DNA of 64,000 bases from Lentimicrobiaceae bacterium (GCA_015061315.1 SUWV01000011.1:20543-84542); one strand, 5' to 3'; numbered from the stretch's first letter, positions 18,609-27,510 are shown. Notes: generated by a model from the sequence alone, not told the origin. Made by a program: numbers and translations.

Positions 18609-18616
18609 TATCTTTG
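18609..18616 (+). promoter_or_regulatory. Promoter -7 box (TATCTTTG)
   Basis: Matches TAnnTTTG, 22 bases before the ATG of the acidic protein gene. Confidence 0.5.
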
Positions 18617-18638
18617 AAGAAAAATAAAAAATTGAGTT

Positions 18639-19022
18639 ATGAAATTTTACGATATTGATTCTGTATTTATTTCTGGCAAGTATGCTGGTGAAACCTTAGC
18701 AGAGGTTTTTGAAAAAGATCCTAAGTATATTAACTATTGTCAAGAAAACGACGATGACTTTTATGTATCTCCAGAAGTCATGAAAGAATTGCGTTCGCTG
18801 GCGCGTGATCATAAATTGCTGACACAAGATTTGGATAAGATGACCGATGATGAATTGGCAGAATTTATGGAAGAGATGAACGACATAGACGTCTTTGACG
18901 AAAACAATTTCGATGATGACTTTGATTGGGATAACGAAGACGATATGTTTGCAGAGTTTGAAGACGAATACGACATCGAAGACGAAGACTATAACATCGA
19001 AGACTTTGAAGATACATTCTAA
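18639..19022 (+). CDS. Small acidic protein with ExoX C-terminal-like motif
   Basis: 127 residues. The first ~45 (FISGKYAGETLAEVFEKDPKYI) resemble the short domain found at the C-terminus of exonuclease X and in DUF3820 proteins (pattern F-x-GKY-x-G-x-x-x-x-E-x-x-x-x-DP-x-Y). The last ~58 residues are about half Asp or Glu (31 counted), with no other clear domain. Such a tail could mimic DNA or bind basic proteins, but this is speculation. It stands alone with its own promoter and terminator. No catalytic nuclease domain is present. Confidence 0.65.
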   Translation: MKFYDIDSVFISGKYAGETLAEVFEKDPKYINYCQENDDDFYVSPEVMKELRSLARDHKLLTQDLDKMTDDELAEFMEEMNDIDVFDENNFDDDFDWDNEDDMFAEFEDEYDIEDEDYNIEDFEDTF

Positions 19023-19076
19023 TTAAGTCTCCACGGATCTAAAGGATCTTCACGGATCTTTTATTTGACAAAAAAA

Positions 19077-19108
19077 AACTATTTAAGAGTCTTAAATAGT
19101 TTTTTTTA
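19077..19108. terminator. Bidirectional intrinsic terminator
   Basis: AACTATTTAAG and CTTAAATAGTT form a perfect 11-bp stem with a 3-base loop and T-runs on both strands, between the convergent acidic-protein and GT2 genes. Confidence 0.85.
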
Positions 19109-19145
19109 TTTTAATGGTCAATAACCAACAGAAAACTGTAAATTG

Positions 19146-20087
19146 TCAATTGTTAATTTTCTCCGAGATTCCGTATTGTTTCTTATTTGAAGAATTAGTC
19201 TGTATCAACTCTGCAAGGAAACCTGTGAGGAATAGTTGTGTTCCTATGATCATACAAATCAATGCTAAATAGAACAAAGGACGATCTGTCATTCCATAGA
19301 CTGAATTAAACAACTTTTGGAAAACGAGATATATTCCCATAATGAAACCTGCGAGGAACAACAGAGTGCCGAGTCCACCGAAGAGGTGCATCGGACGTTT
19401 GCCGAACTTAGAGATGAATGTAATTGTCAGTAAATCCAAATAACCTCTCACAAAACGGCTCATGCCGAATTTTGTAGTGCCGTATTTTCTTTTCTGATGT
19501 TGAACGACTTTTTCTCCAATGTGTTTAAAGCCTGCAGCTTTAGCGATGACAGGAATATAACGATGCATTTCTCCAAACACTTCAATATTTTTCACCACGT
19601 CATTACGATAAGCTTTAAGTCCGCAGTTAAAGTCGTGGAGCTTAATTCCTGTCATCAATCTTGTTGTGAAGTTAAAGAATTTAGAAGGAATGTTTTTTGC
19701 GAACTTCGAGTCGTAGCGTTTTTTCTTCCAGCCAGAGACGAGGTCATAGCCTTGATTTTTAATCATGTCGAAGAGACCTGGAATTTCATCAGGGCTATCT
19801 TGGAGGTCTGCATCCATAGTGATAACGACATCGCCTTCAGCTATTTTAAATCCTTCATTAAGAGCAGGCGACTTGCCATAATTTCTTCTAAAACGTAAGG
19901 CTTTAATATTATCGTTATTTTTGGAAAGTTCTTGAATAATAGTCCATGATGCGTCTGTTGAACCGTCATCGACAAAAATTATCTCGTATGAGAATTTATT
20001 TTCATCCATGACACGTCTTATCCATGACTCCAATTCTGGAAGTGATTCTTCTTCATTCAAGAGAGGTACTATAACTGAAATATCCAT
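19146..20087 (-). CDS. GT2 glycosyltransferase, DPM1/ArnC-like
   Basis: 313 residues. The N-terminal GT-A domain has VIVPLLNEEESLPEL, FVDDGSTD, the DADLQDSPDEIP metal site and HDFNCGLKAYR, typical of dolichol/undecaprenyl-phosphate sugar transferases. Two C-terminal membrane helices (about 235-258 and 270-295) anchor it. Likely makes a polyprenyl-phosphate sugar at the inner membrane. Its ATG overlaps the stop of the DUF4199 gene (TAATG), so the two are translationally coupled. The 3' end (KINN and the TGA stop) is built from AATTAAC-type repeats. Confidence 0.88.
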   Translation of the reverse strand: MDISVIVPLLNEEESLPELESWIRRVMDENKFSYEIIFVDDGSTDASWTIIQELSKNNDNIKALRFRRNYGKSPALNEGFKIAEGDVVITMDADLQDSPDEIPGLFDMIKNQGYDLVSGWKKKRYDSKFAKNIPSKFFNFTTRLMTGIKLHDFNCGLKAYRNDVVKNIEVFGEMHRYIPVIAKAAGFKHIGEKVVQHQKRKYGTTKFGMSRFVRGYLDLLTITFISKFGKRPMHLFGGLGTLLFLAGFIMGIYLVFQKLFNSVYGMTDRPLFYLALICMIIGTQLFLTGFLAELIQTNSSNKKQYGISEKINN

Positions 20088-20563
20088 TATTCTTTTATTT
20101 TTCTTTTTGCAAAGATAGCAATTATCAGTGAGTATATTAATGATAAAGTGATATTAATTAAAAACATCGACAATGATATTGCCAATGGTGACATTAGTCG
20201 TAATAAAGTATCATTATCGATGTTTTGAAAAAGATCTATTCTCGATTCAAGTATGAAGGAATATGACAGGAATAAGATGCCACTGAATATCAATGCGGAG
20301 ATAAATCCTATTGAGAACATCATCAAGAATGCATTGAAGTAAGAGAAATCTTTCCACACGAATTTATGCTTGAAAAACACTAAAGCCAAGGTGGAACCGA
20401 GCAGAGGCAACAGATATATTATAGAGAAAATGAAAGATTGTTGCACGTAAAAGAACCAGTAAAAAACAAAATATAAAACGGAAGACAGCAAGCTTATTAT
20501 CAAACTTGAACATAATATTGTAGTCCAATATTGTCTTGGTGTGTATGTTGGTTCTATGAGCAT
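20087..20563 (-). CDS. DUF4199-like membrane protein
   Basis: 158 residues from the ATG at 20561-20563, with about four membrane helices and a lysine-rich end. DUF4199 proteins of unknown function commonly sit beside this type of GT2 in Bacteroidota. The frame is open further upstream to 20605, but that extension lies inside the SRP RNA gene and its terminator, so the shorter start is chosen. Because the ffs terminator ends about 10 bases before this ATG, expression may depend on read-through. Confidence 0.65.
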   Translation of the reverse strand: MLIEPTYTPRQYWTTILCSSLIISLLSSVLYFVFYWFFYVQQSFIFSIIYLLPLLGSTLALVFFKHKFVWKDFSYFNAFLMMFSIGFISALIFSGILFLSYSFILESRIDLFQNIDNDTLLRLMSPLAISLSMFLINITLSLIYSLIIAIFAKRKIKE

Positions 20564-20579
20564 AATAGATATAAAAAAA

Positions 20580-20670
20580 GGTAAGCTTGATATCGCACCG
20601 CTCAACCATCTACCCTTGCTACCTTCCGGTCCTGGGGGATTTGACAGGAGCTGGTCGTATAAGACTTACC
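20580..20670 (-). ncRNA. ffs: Small signal recognition particle RNA (4.5S-type)
   Basis: On the minus strand the conserved SRP domain IV core is present: CAGGACCGGAAGGTAGCA (with the GGAAG tetraloop and asymmetric bulge), flanked by pairing arms. The 5' GGTAAG and 3' CTTACC close the rod, and a seven-base T-run follows (20573-20579). The RNA is about 91 nt. A TATTTTTG promoter box ends about 6 bases upstream of the inferred 5' end, which fits a transcription start at 20670. Confidence 0.93.
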
Positions 20671-20675
20671 CACTG

Positions 20676-20683
20676 CAAAAATA
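20676..20683 (-). promoter_or_regulatory. ffs promoter -7 box
   Basis: TATTTTTG on the minus strand, 6 bases before the first paired base of the SRP RNA; a TTGTTG lies about 20 bases further upstream and may be the -33 element. Confidence 0.6.
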
Positions 20684-20787
20684 CATTTTTTTTGAATACT
20701 CACAACAAGAAAATCAATATTTTTTTCTTATTATAAAAGTCTAAGAAAACCAAATTATTACAACTATAATATACAATTTAAAGGCAT

Positions 20788-20823
20788 TAAAAAAAGGACG
20801 TATTTAGTTAAAACACGTCCTTT
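20788..20823 (-). terminator. Terminator of the riboflavin operon
   Basis: On the minus strand AAAGGACGT and ACGTCCTTT form a perfect 9-bp stem with a 13-base loop, followed by a T-run. It lies 20 bases after the ribH stop. Confidence 0.85.
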
Positions 20824-20843
20824 CATGTCTACTTGATATACAA

Positions 20844-21305
20844 TCAAAGTTGTTTGATTAGATTTACCATTTCTATTGCTGTTGTTGCAGCTTCAAAGCC
20901 TTTGTTGCCCGCCTTCGAGCCTGCTCTTTCCACGGCTTGCTCAATATTGTCGGTTGTGAGTACACCAAAGATAATCGGCACTCCAGTTTGCAAGCTTGCT
21001 GCTGCTATGCCTTTAGTGGTCTCATTAGCCACCATATCGAAATGTGCAGTAGCGCCTCTGATGACAGCACCCAAGCAAATAACAGCGTCATATTTCTTAG
21101 ACTCTGCCATTTTCTTAGCTATCAAAGGTATCTCGAATGAACCTGGAACCCATGCGATATCAATGTCATTTTCATTTCCACCATGACGTTTGAAAGCGTC
21201 AATAGCGCCACCTAACAATTTATTAGTAATGATTTCGTTAAAACGTCCGGCCACGATAGCTATCTTCTGACCTTCAGCAAGTAATTTTCCTTCTATTATA
21301 TTCAT
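20844..21305 (-). CDS. ribH: 6,7-dimethyl-8-ribityllumazine synthase
   Basis: Condenses 5-amino-6-ribitylaminouracil with 3,4-dihydroxybutanone-4-phosphate in riboflavin synthesis. Motifs are clear: [35 protein letters not shown] with the catalytic histidine, and [16 protein letters not shown]. 153 residues, the normal length. Last gene of the FMN-riboswitch operon, with a terminator after it. Confidence 0.96.
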   Translation of the reverse strand: MNIIEGKLLAEGQKIAIVAGRFNEIITNKLLGGAIDAFKRHGGNENDIDIAWVPGSFEIPLIAKKMAESKKYDAVICLGAVIRGATAHFDMVANETTKGIAAASLQTGVPIIFGVLTTDNIEQAVERAGSKAGNKGFEAATTAIEMVNLIKQL

Positions 21306-21362
21306 ACCTATTTATTTTTAAGACTATGAGTCAATGAGACTACAAGTCAATAAGTTATTATT

Positions 21363-21398
21363 ATCAATTTCTCAGATTCTCAATTTTTCAATTTTTCA
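21363..21398. repeat. AAAATTGA-type repeat over the ribBA stop codon
   Basis: Minus strand: about four units of AAAATTGA/AATCTGAG. The ribBA stop (21388-21390) is the first TGA of the run. Confidence 0.6.
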
Positions 21399-22608
21399 GC
21401 TTTTCTTTAACGTGAAGCAAATGTCCCATCTTCTTGTATTTTGTATAAAGATAGAAAGCATCTTTTTCGTTGCATGTCATCTCGATAGGTTCACGACCGA
21501 CTATTTCAATTCCGTATGCGTTCAAACCTGTAATCTTCATCGGGTTGTTAGTCATGACTGTTATTTTACTTATTCCTAAATCGGAGAGTATCGAAGCACC
21601 AGTACCGTAATCTCTGAGGTCAGCGGCGAAACCGAGAGCGAGATTAGCTTCAACGGTATCCATTCCTTCGTCTTGTAACTTATAAGCTTTCAGTTTATTT
21701 ATCAAGCCGATGCCTCTTCCTTCCTGTTTAAGATAAAGTATTACTCCTCTACCCTTTTCTTCAATTCTACGCATAGCTTCTTGAAGTTGTTCTCCGCAGT
21801 CGCAACGCAATGAACCGAAAGCATCGCCGGTAAGACATTCGGAGTGAACGCGGCATAAGACAGGTTCTTCTCCTGAGATATCGCCTTTCACCAAAGCTAT
21901 ATGATGTTCGCCTGTGACTTTGTCGATATATCCGTGAGCTATGAAGTTACCATATTTAGTAGGCAACTCTGCCTCTGTCACTTTCTCGACTAAAGATTCT
22001 GTTTTTCTTCTGTATCTTATCAAGTCGGCGATAGATGTTATTTTAAGTTTATGTTCTTCAGCAAATTGAAGCAATTCTGTCGTTCTCATCATCGTTCCGT
22101 CTTCGCGCATAATCTCGCAACAGAGACCGCATTCTTTGAGACCTGCAATTTTCATAAAATCGACAGTTGCTTCAGTATGACCGTTACGTTTGAACACTCC
22201 GCCTTCTCGAGCTTCTAAAGGAAACATATGTCCTGGACGACGGAAGTCTTCAGGCTTAGCATCGTCTTCAACGAGTTTCATCGCCGTGATAGAACGTTCA
22301 ACAGCAGAAATTCCTGTAGTAGTATCAACATGGTCGATAGAGACAGTAAAAGCCGTACAGTGATTATCGGTGTTTTCTGTCACCATCTGATTGAGTTTCA
22401 ACTTATGCGTCAGTTCTTTACTCATCGGCATACAGATGAGACCTTTAGCGTATGATGCCATAAAGTTGACGTTTTCCGTAGTGGCAAACTCGGCGGCACA
22501 AATCAAGTCGCCTTCATTTTCTCTGTCGGGATCATCAACAACGATAATCATCTTGCCATTACGCAAGTCTTCAATAGCTTCTTCTATAGTATTAAATTTA
22601 TTTTCCAT
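21388..22608 (-). CDS. ribBA: Bifunctional DHBP synthase / GTP cyclohydrolase II
   Basis: Two-domain enzyme supplying both riboflavin precursors. The N-terminal DHBP synthase (about residues 1-203) has [16 protein letters not shown] and [16 protein letters not shown]. The C-terminal cyclohydrolase (about 208-406) has the zinc site [18 protein letters not shown] and the catalytic stretch [17 protein letters not shown]. Both active sites look intact. It is the third gene of the ribD-ribE-ribBA-ribH operon. Confidence 0.96.
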   Translation of the reverse strand: MENKFNTIEEAIEDLRNGKMIIVVDDPDRENEGDLICAAEFATTENVNFMASYAKGLICMPMSKELTHKLKLNQMVTENTDNHCTAFTVSIDHVDTTTGISAVERSITAMKLVEDDAKPEDFRRPGHMFPLEAREGGVFKRNGHTEATVDFMKIAGLKECGLCCEIMREDGTMMRTTELLQFAEEHKLKITSIADLIRYRRKTESLVEKVTEAELPTKYGNFIAHGYIDKVTGEHHIALVKGDISGEEPVLCRVHSECLTGDAFGSLRCDCGEQLQEAMRRIEEKGRGVILYLKQEGRGIGLINKLKAYKLQDEGMDTVEANLALGFAADLRDYGTGASILSDLGISKITVMTNNPMKITGLNAYGIEIVGREPIEMTCNEKDAFYLYTKYKKMGHLLHVKEKLKN

Positions 22609-22635
22609 TTTATGATGTTTTTGTTTATTTCAAAA

Positions 22636-23277
22636 TTAAAATCCATTAGATTCCAGAAAATCGAGACTTATACCTTTATTGATATTATTATCGGAATGAA
22701 ATAATCTTTGAACATATTTTGCGATCACGTCATTTTCGAGATTGACAGTATCTCCTATCTTCTTAGATGTCAATGTCGTTTCTCCCTGCGTATGTTCAAT
22801 TATAGAAACAGAGAACGACGTAGAATTAACGTCGGTGACAGTCAGTGAAATACCATCGATGGCTATAGAGCCTTTCTTTACGATAAGTTCAAGTATTTCT
22901 GGCGTTGTTGAAAACGACATTCTTATAGCTTTATCGTCATTATATTTTTTAATGATAGTTCCAATTCCGTCGATATGACCTGATACGATATGACCTCCGA
23001 GGCGACCGTTAGCAGCAAGAGCGCGTTCAAGATTCACTTCGTCGTTAAGCTTTAAATTCTTAAAATTAGTCATCATCATAGTCTCAGGCATGACATCTAC
23101 AGTGAATGAATCAGTATCGAATGTCGTCACTGTCAAGCATATGCCGTTAGTAGATATGCTATCACCGATGTGCATATCCGACATTATCTTCTTGGCAGAA
23201 ACCGTCAGCTTGATGCTGTTCGATTGTCTGACTATAGATTTTACTTTTCCTATTTCTTCTATTATTCCTGTGAACAT
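22636..23277 (-). CDS. ribE: Riboflavin synthase, alpha chain
   Basis: Dismutates two lumazine molecules to riboflavin. Two lumazine-binding repeats: the first opens with MFTGIIEEIGKV, the second with GRLGGHIVSGHIDGIGTI. 213 residues, slightly longer than average owing to a short C-terminal extension. Second gene of the operon. Confidence 0.95.
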   Translation of the reverse strand: MFTGIIEEIGKVKSIVRQSNSIKLTVSAKKIMSDMHIGDSISTNGICLTVTTFDTDSFTVDVMPETMMMTNFKNLKLNDEVNLERALAANGRLGGHIVSGHIDGIGTIIKKYNDDKAIRMSFSTTPEILELIVKKGSIAIDGISLTVTDVNSTSFSVSIIEHTQGETTLTSKKIGDTVNLENDVIAKYVQRLFHSDNNINKGISLDFLESNGF

Positions 23278-23294
23278 GATTAAGTCTATATTCT

Positions 23295-23335
23295 TTAAGT
23301 CAACAGGTCAACAAGTCAACAGGTCAACAAGTTAT
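23295..23335. repeat. GTTGACCT/GTTGACTT 8-base tandem repeat over the ribD stop codon
   Basis: Minus strand: four alternating units of GTTGACCT and GTTGACTT. The final residues of RibD (NLLTC) and its TGA stop are encoded by the repeat. A period of eight puts TGA in each frame. Confidence 0.7.
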
Positions 23336-24464
23336 GGTGTTCTGTTGACTTTATTTTACCTTTAATTAATATATCGTTATCAAATTGTTCTATCTTAATA
23401 TCTTTTAACATGATAGCGTCTTTCATCAAGTCGATGCCGTTGCCACCTACTGGCGACTTTGAATTTTGACCGCCAATAATTTTAGGAGCTATGAAAGCAT
23501 AAACCTCATCGATGCAATCAGCTTCAAGAAACGCAGCGTTGATAGTAGAGCCGCCTTCAAGTAACAGAGAATCTATTCCCAGCTCGCCTAACTTAGTAAT
23601 CAAATCATTAATATCAACATGACCGTCTTTCTCCTCGCAACATAAAATCTCAACGTTAAAAGATTTTAACATTTCTAACTTATCGTTAAAGTCACACGTC
23701 GGTGTGTTTCTACATGATATTGCTAAAATCGTTCTATAATCTTTGGATGTTTTTACGATTTGTGACTCCAACGGAATAGAGGCTTTCGTATCGACGATAA
23801 TTCTTATCGGCTGATGAATCTGTTGTCTTTCCAAACGGCAATTCAGCATCGGGTCATCTGCTTTTACAGTTCCTATCCCAGCCACTATTCCCATCATCTC
23901 TGATCGCAACTCATGAACTAATCTTCTTGATTTCTCATTGGTAATCCATTTAGAATCGCCAGTATGAGATGCAATTTTGCCGTCTAATGTCATTGCTGTT
24001 TTTAGAATAACGTAAGGACGTTTTGTCTTAATATATTTTAAGAAAACCTTATTAAGTTCTTTTATTTCATCTTCTAAAAGTCCATAAACCACTTCAATAC
24101 CTGCGTCTTTAAGAATTGAAATCCCTTTGCCTGCCACGAGAGGATTAGGATCTAGAAGTCCAACCACGACTTTTTTAATTTCTTTCTCGATGATTATGTC
24201 GGTGCAAGGAGGAGTCTTACCGTGATGGCAGCAAGGCTCGAGAGTGACATACAATGTAGCGCCTTTAGCGTCATTCATTTTCAGCAAGGCATTACGTTCA
24301 GCATGAAAACCTCCGTAAAATTCATGGTAGCCCTCACCTATTATTCTATCATCTTTCATTATAACGCAACCCACCATAGGATTAGGATTTACGAAACCTG
24401 CTCCTTTTTTAGCGAGTTCGATAGCGCGCTGCATGTACTTTATATCTTGTTCGTTATATGACAT
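23316..24464 (-). CDS. ribD: Bifunctional riboflavin biosynthesis deaminase/reductase
   Basis: The N-terminal deaminase (about residues 1-145) has the zinc motif HAERNALL and PCCHHGKTPPC; the C-terminal reductase (about 150-370) has KTAMTLDGKIAS, the DSKWITNEKSR region and LLLEGGSTINAAF. The first gene after the FMN riboswitch; its ATG directly follows the U-tract of the attenuator. The last five residues come from an intergenic-type repeat and are unlikely to be conserved. Confidence 0.95.
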   Translation of the reverse strand: MSYNEQDIKYMQRAIELAKKGAGFVNPNPMVGCVIMKDDRIIGEGYHEFYGGFHAERNALLKMNDAKGATLYVTLEPCCHHGKTPPCTDIIIEKEIKKVVVGLLDPNPLVAGKGISILKDAGIEVVYGLLEDEIKELNKVFLKYIKTKRPYVILKTAMTLDGKIASHTGDSKWITNEKSRRLVHELRSEMMGIVAGIGTVKADDPMLNCRLERQQIHQPIRIIVDTKASIPLESQIVKTSKDYRTILAISCRNTPTCDFNDKLEMLKSFNVEILCCEEKDGHVDINDLITKLGELGIDSLLLEGGSTINAAFLEADCIDEVYAFIAPKIIGGQNSKSPVGGNGIDLMKDAIMLKDIKIEQFDNDILIKGKIKSTEHHNLLTC

Positions 24465-24499
24465 AAAAAAAGCCCAAAATAGATAATTCTATTCAGGGC
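24465..24499 (-). terminator. Riboswitch-controlled attenuator terminator before ribD
   Basis: On the minus strand GCCC...AATAGA and TCTATT...GGGC form a strong stem-loop, followed by a seven-base T-run ending next to the ribD ATG. Its 5' arm GCCCTGAA is exactly complementary to TTCAGGGC at the 5' side of the riboswitch (24622-24629), giving an alternative antiterminator. Confidence 0.8.
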
Positions 24500-24518
24500 A
24501 AAAACAAAATTCATCAAA

Positions 24519-24629
24519 GTATCTTCTCTCATCCGGACTATCACCGTCGGTTTCGGAATTTCACCGAATCAGTTCCCTAAGGAAGTCGCGGACTATCACC
24601 GCCGGAAAGGAATTTCACCTTGCCCTGAA
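24519..24629 (-). promoter_or_regulatory. FMN riboswitch (RFN element)
   Basis: Minus strand carries the RFN core: CAGGGCAAGGTGAAATTCC, CCGGCGGTGATAGTCCGCGA, a second GGTGAAATTCC, ACCGACGGTGATAGTCCGGA and TGAGAGAAGA. P1 pairs TCTTC with GAAGA. FMN binding would hold P1 and release the 5' arm of the downstream terminator, shutting off ribD-ribE-ribBA-ribH. Confidence 0.95.
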
Positions 24630-24637
24630 GACAATTG

Positions 24638-24645
24638 CAAATATA
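24638..24645 (-). promoter_or_regulatory. Promoter -7 box for the riboflavin operon
   Basis: TATATTTG on the minus strand, 9 bases upstream of the first RFN base; this puts transcription start at the edge of the riboswitch. Confidence 0.6.
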
Positions 24646-24701
24646 CATTTTTTTTGAAAAGAAAACGTATTTTTCATAAAATAAAATTAAATAATGTATT
24701 A

Positions 24702-24718
24702 GACACATTCAATGTGAC
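24702..24718. repeat. Palindrome GACACATTCAATGTGAC, possible operator
   Basis: CACATT-C-AATGTG is a perfect inverted repeat in the gap before the lipocalin gene. Close copies (GACATATTsAATGTGTC) stand at 27511 and 28840. It could be an operator or a dispersed repeat; position alone does not decide. Confidence 0.45.
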
Positions 24719-24779
24719 CTATATTATAATTTGAACATTTCTAGACATCAGACGTTATAGCAAAAAAAACAACATTATT

Positions 24780-25271
24780 ATGAACACAAAAATTTTTATC
24801 CTCATGTTTCTATTCAACATCTTCACTCCAAACACTATCGACAACGAACCAGTTGCAATTGAATTGAATAAGTTTCTTGGCAAGTGGTACGAGATAGCAC
24901 GCTTCGACCATAGCTTCGAACGCGACATGCAGAAAGTCACGGCAGAATATTATCTTCAGCCTGACGGAAAAATTAAAGTCGTCAACTCTGGTTATCGCGA
25001 CGGTAAATTTAAAGAAACTATCGGCAAGGCAAAAACCACCGATACTCCCGGACTGTTGAGGGTGTCATTCTTCTTAAATTTCTATTCCGACTACAGAGTC
25101 TTGATGATAGACAAAGACTATCTATACGTTCTGATCGGTGGCAACTCTTCTAAATATCTTTGGATTATGTCGAGAACACCACAACTTAGCAACGACATCT
25201 TACAAAAACTAATCAATGCAGCAAAAGAAAGAGGCTACGACACTGACAAATTGATATACGTTGAACAGTAA
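24780..25271 (+). CDS. Bacterial lipocalin (Blc-like)
   Basis: 163 residues with an N-terminal hydrophobic signal segment and the lipocalin signature FLGKWYEIARFDHSFERDM. Further conserved strands are DYRVLMIDKDYLYVLIGG and LWIMSRTPQL, as in Blc/apolipoprotein D. Family members bind fatty acids or lysophospholipids in the envelope. Unlike E. coli Blc there is no lipobox cysteine, so it may be periplasmic. It stands alone with a terminator behind it; the ligand is not known. Confidence 0.88.
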   Translation: MNTKIFILMFLFNIFTPNTIDNEPVAIELNKFLGKWYEIARFDHSFERDMQKVTAEYYLQPDGKIKVVNSGYRDGKFKETIGKAKTTDTPGLLRVSFFLNFYSDYRVLMIDKDYLYVLIGGNSSKYLWIMSRTPQLSNDILQKLINAAKERGYDTDKLIYVEQ

Positions 25272-25280
25272 TTGTTTCAC

Positions 25281-25314
25281 AGCTCTGGGACATAATTTAT
25301 CCCAGAGCTTTTTT
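25281..25314 (+). terminator. Intrinsic terminator of the lipocalin gene
   Basis: AGCTCTGGGA and TCCCAGAGCT form a perfect 10-bp stem with a 9-base loop followed by a T-run. Confidence 0.9.
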
Positions 25315-25374
25315 ATTTCCTTTTTGATTCTCATTTTTTCATTTATCGTAATGGTATAACCAAAGATTTATTCT

Positions 25375-25382
25375 TATATTTG
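25375..25382 (+). promoter_or_regulatory. Promoter -7 box (TATATTTG) of the S9 peptidase gene
   Basis: Matches TAnnTTTG, 43 bases before the ATG at 25426. Confidence 0.5.
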
Positions 25383-25425
25383 CGTATCAATTGCAAATAA
25401 TATAAGTTCACTTAAAAATATCATT

Positions 25426-27498
25426 ATGAGAAAAAACATTATCATCATGGCATTAGTTGCTTTATCATTAGCCTCGTGCGGGGAGAAGTCTGAGAAAGAG
25501 ACTGCTTATACTCCGCCTCAAGACATTGTTCTAAACTCCGACATCATGACGCCTGAAGCGCTCTGGTCGATGAACCGACTCGGCGAATATGCTGTCTCCC
25601 CTGATGGCAAACATGTCGTTTACAACCTCACCTATTTTAATATAGCTGAAAATAAGAGCAAGACCGACATCTATATCATCGACATCGACGGTAACAACAA
25701 CAGATGTCTCACGAAATCTTTTTCTAACGAGTTGAGTCCTACATGGAATAAGGACGGCTCTAAGATTTTGTTTATGTGTGCCGACAGCGGTGAGATGCAA
25801 GTTTGGGAAATGAATCCTGACGGCAGCGAGAGAAAACAAGTCAGCTTTGTAGAAGGCGGCGTAAATGGTTTCAAATATTCTCCTGACGAGTCGCAGCTTT
25901 TATTCATTGCTGAGGTAAAACTCAAAGACAATGTAGCCGACATCTATCCTGATCTTCCACTTTCTTCGGGAAGAGTAAACAACGATTTAATGTATCGTCA
26001 TTGGGATCAATGGGTTGACACCTATAGTCACATCTTCGTGACTTCTGATAATGGCAAGGTTAAGTTAGATATTATGGAAGGTGAAATGTGGGAAGCTCCT
26101 GTGAGACCATGGGGTGGCATGGAACAGATTGCATGGACTAAAGACGGACAAAACATTCTTTATTCTTCAAGAAAGAAAGTAGGAAAAGATTATGCAACTT
26201 CCACAAATACCGACATTTATCAATACAACATTCCAACGGGCGAATGTAAGAATCTTACCGAAGGCATGATGGGTTATGATATGAATGTCGTCGTTTCTCC
26301 ACAAGGCGACAAGATTGCTTGGGAAAGTATGGAACGTGATGGTTATGAAGCCGACAAACAACGTCTCTTCGTAATGGATTTGACAACAGGCGAGAAAAAA
26401 GATTATTCTATAGGCTTCGACCAAAACGCCACTCATCTCCTCTGGGCTCCTGACGGACAATCAATTTATTTCATCAGCGACCGTAATGCGACAGATCAGA
26501 TCTACGCTTTAAGTCTCAGCACCGGTAGCATCAGAAAGATAACAGAAGGCAAACACAATTATGTAGGTATCGCATGGGCTGGCGATAAGTTAGTAGCAGC
26601 ACGTCAGTCAATGTCGCGTCCTACCGAATTATATATAGTCGATCCACAAAGCGGCGAGGCGAAACAACTTACAACTGTCAACGACAATATCTTCAATCAG
26701 TTGACCATGGGCAATGTTGAAGAACGCTGGATTGAGACAACCGACGGAAAGAGAATGTTGACATGGGTTATCTATCCTCCACATTTCGACAAAAACAAAA
26801 AATATCCAGCCCTACTCTATTGTGAAGGCGGACCTCAAAGCACAGTAAGTCAGTTCTGGTCATATCGTTGGAACTTCCAGATGATGGCAGCTAACAATTA
26901 TATCGTTGTCGCTCCAAACCGTAGAGGCTTGCCAGGCTTCGGTCAGGAATGGTGCGAGGCTATCAGTGGCGACTACGGCGGACAATGCATGAAGGATTAT
27001 CTCTCGGCAATAGATGCTTTGGCAAAAGAGCCTTTCATTGATGAGAACAGACTCGGTGCTGTCGGCGCAAGTTTCGGAGGTTTCTCTGTATTCTGGTTAG
27101 CAGGTCATCACGAAGGACGTTTCAAGGCTTTGATAGCACACGACGGCATGTTCAATTTCGAATCGCAATATCTTGAAACAGAAGAGATGTGGTTTGTCAA
27201 TTGGGATTTAGGCGGACCTTTCTGGGAGAAAGACAATCCTGTAGTACAATGGTCGTATGCCAACTCACCACATAAGTTCGTAGATAAATGGACAGCTCCG
27301 ATCTTGGTCATTCATGGCGCGAAGGATTACCGCATCGCTTATACTCAAGGCATGCAGGCTTATAATGCAGCAGTTTTAAGAGGAATACCAGCAGAGTTCT
27401 TATATTTCCCAGATGAAAATCACTGGGTGCTTCAAGCACAGAACGGAATCTTATGGCAAAGAAGATTCTTCAATTGGCTTGACACTTATTTGAAGTAA
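25426..27498 (+). CDS. S9 family dipeptidyl/acylaminoacyl peptidase (DPP5-like), lipoprotein
   Basis: 690 residues. A lipoprotein signal ends with lipobox Leu-Ala-Ser-Cys at residues 16-19. Residues ~45-430 form a beta-propeller with repeated TolB/WD40-like blades (SPDGKHVVY, WNKDGSKILF, SPDESQLLF, WAPDGQSIYF). The alpha/beta-hydrolase domain has nucleophile Ser549 in GASFGG, Asp634 in HGAKDYRI and His666 in ENHW. Closest known function is dipeptidyl-peptidase 5 or acylaminoacyl peptidase, releasing dipeptides from peptides in the periplasm or at the cell surface. It has its own promoter. Confidence 0.88.
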   Translation: MRKNIIIMALVALSLASCGEKSEKETAYTPPQDIVLNSDIMTPEALWSMNRLGEYAVSPDGKHVVYNLTYFNIAENKSKTDIYIIDIDGNNNRCLTKSFSNELSPTWNKDGSKILFMCADSGEMQVWEMNPDGSERKQVSFVEGGVNGFKYSPDESQLLFIAEVKLKDNVADIYPDLPLSSGRVNNDLMYRHWDQWVDTYSHIFVTSDNGKVKLDIMEGEMWEAPVRPWGGMEQIAWTKDGQNILYSSRKKVGKDYATSTNTDIYQYNIPTGECKNLTEGMMGYDMNVVVSPQGDKIAWESMERDGYEADKQRLFVMDLTTGEKKDYSIGFDQNATHLLWAPDGQSIYFISDRNATDQIYALSLSTGSIRKITEGKHNYVGIAWAGDKLVAARQSMSRPTELYIVDPQSGEAKQLTTVNDNIFNQLTMGNVEERWIETTDGKRMLTWVIYPPHFDKNKKYPALLYCEGGPQSTVSQFWSYRWNFQMMAANNYIVVAPNRRGLPGFGQEWCEAISGDYGGQCMKDYLSAIDALAKEPFIDENRLGAVGASFGGFSVFWLAGHHEGRFKALIAHDGMFNFESQYLETEEMWFVNWDLGGPFWEKDNPVVQWSYANSPHKFVDKWTAPILVIHGAKDYRIAYTQGMQAYNAAVLRGIPAEFLYFPDENHWVLQAQNGILWQRRFFNWLDTYLK

Positions 27499-27510
27499 TT
27501 AGTAATTATG

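Noticed and set aside
20564..20605. Longer N-terminus for the DUF4199-like protein
   Set aside because: It would overlap the SRP RNA gene and its terminator; the ATG at 20563 is more plausible.
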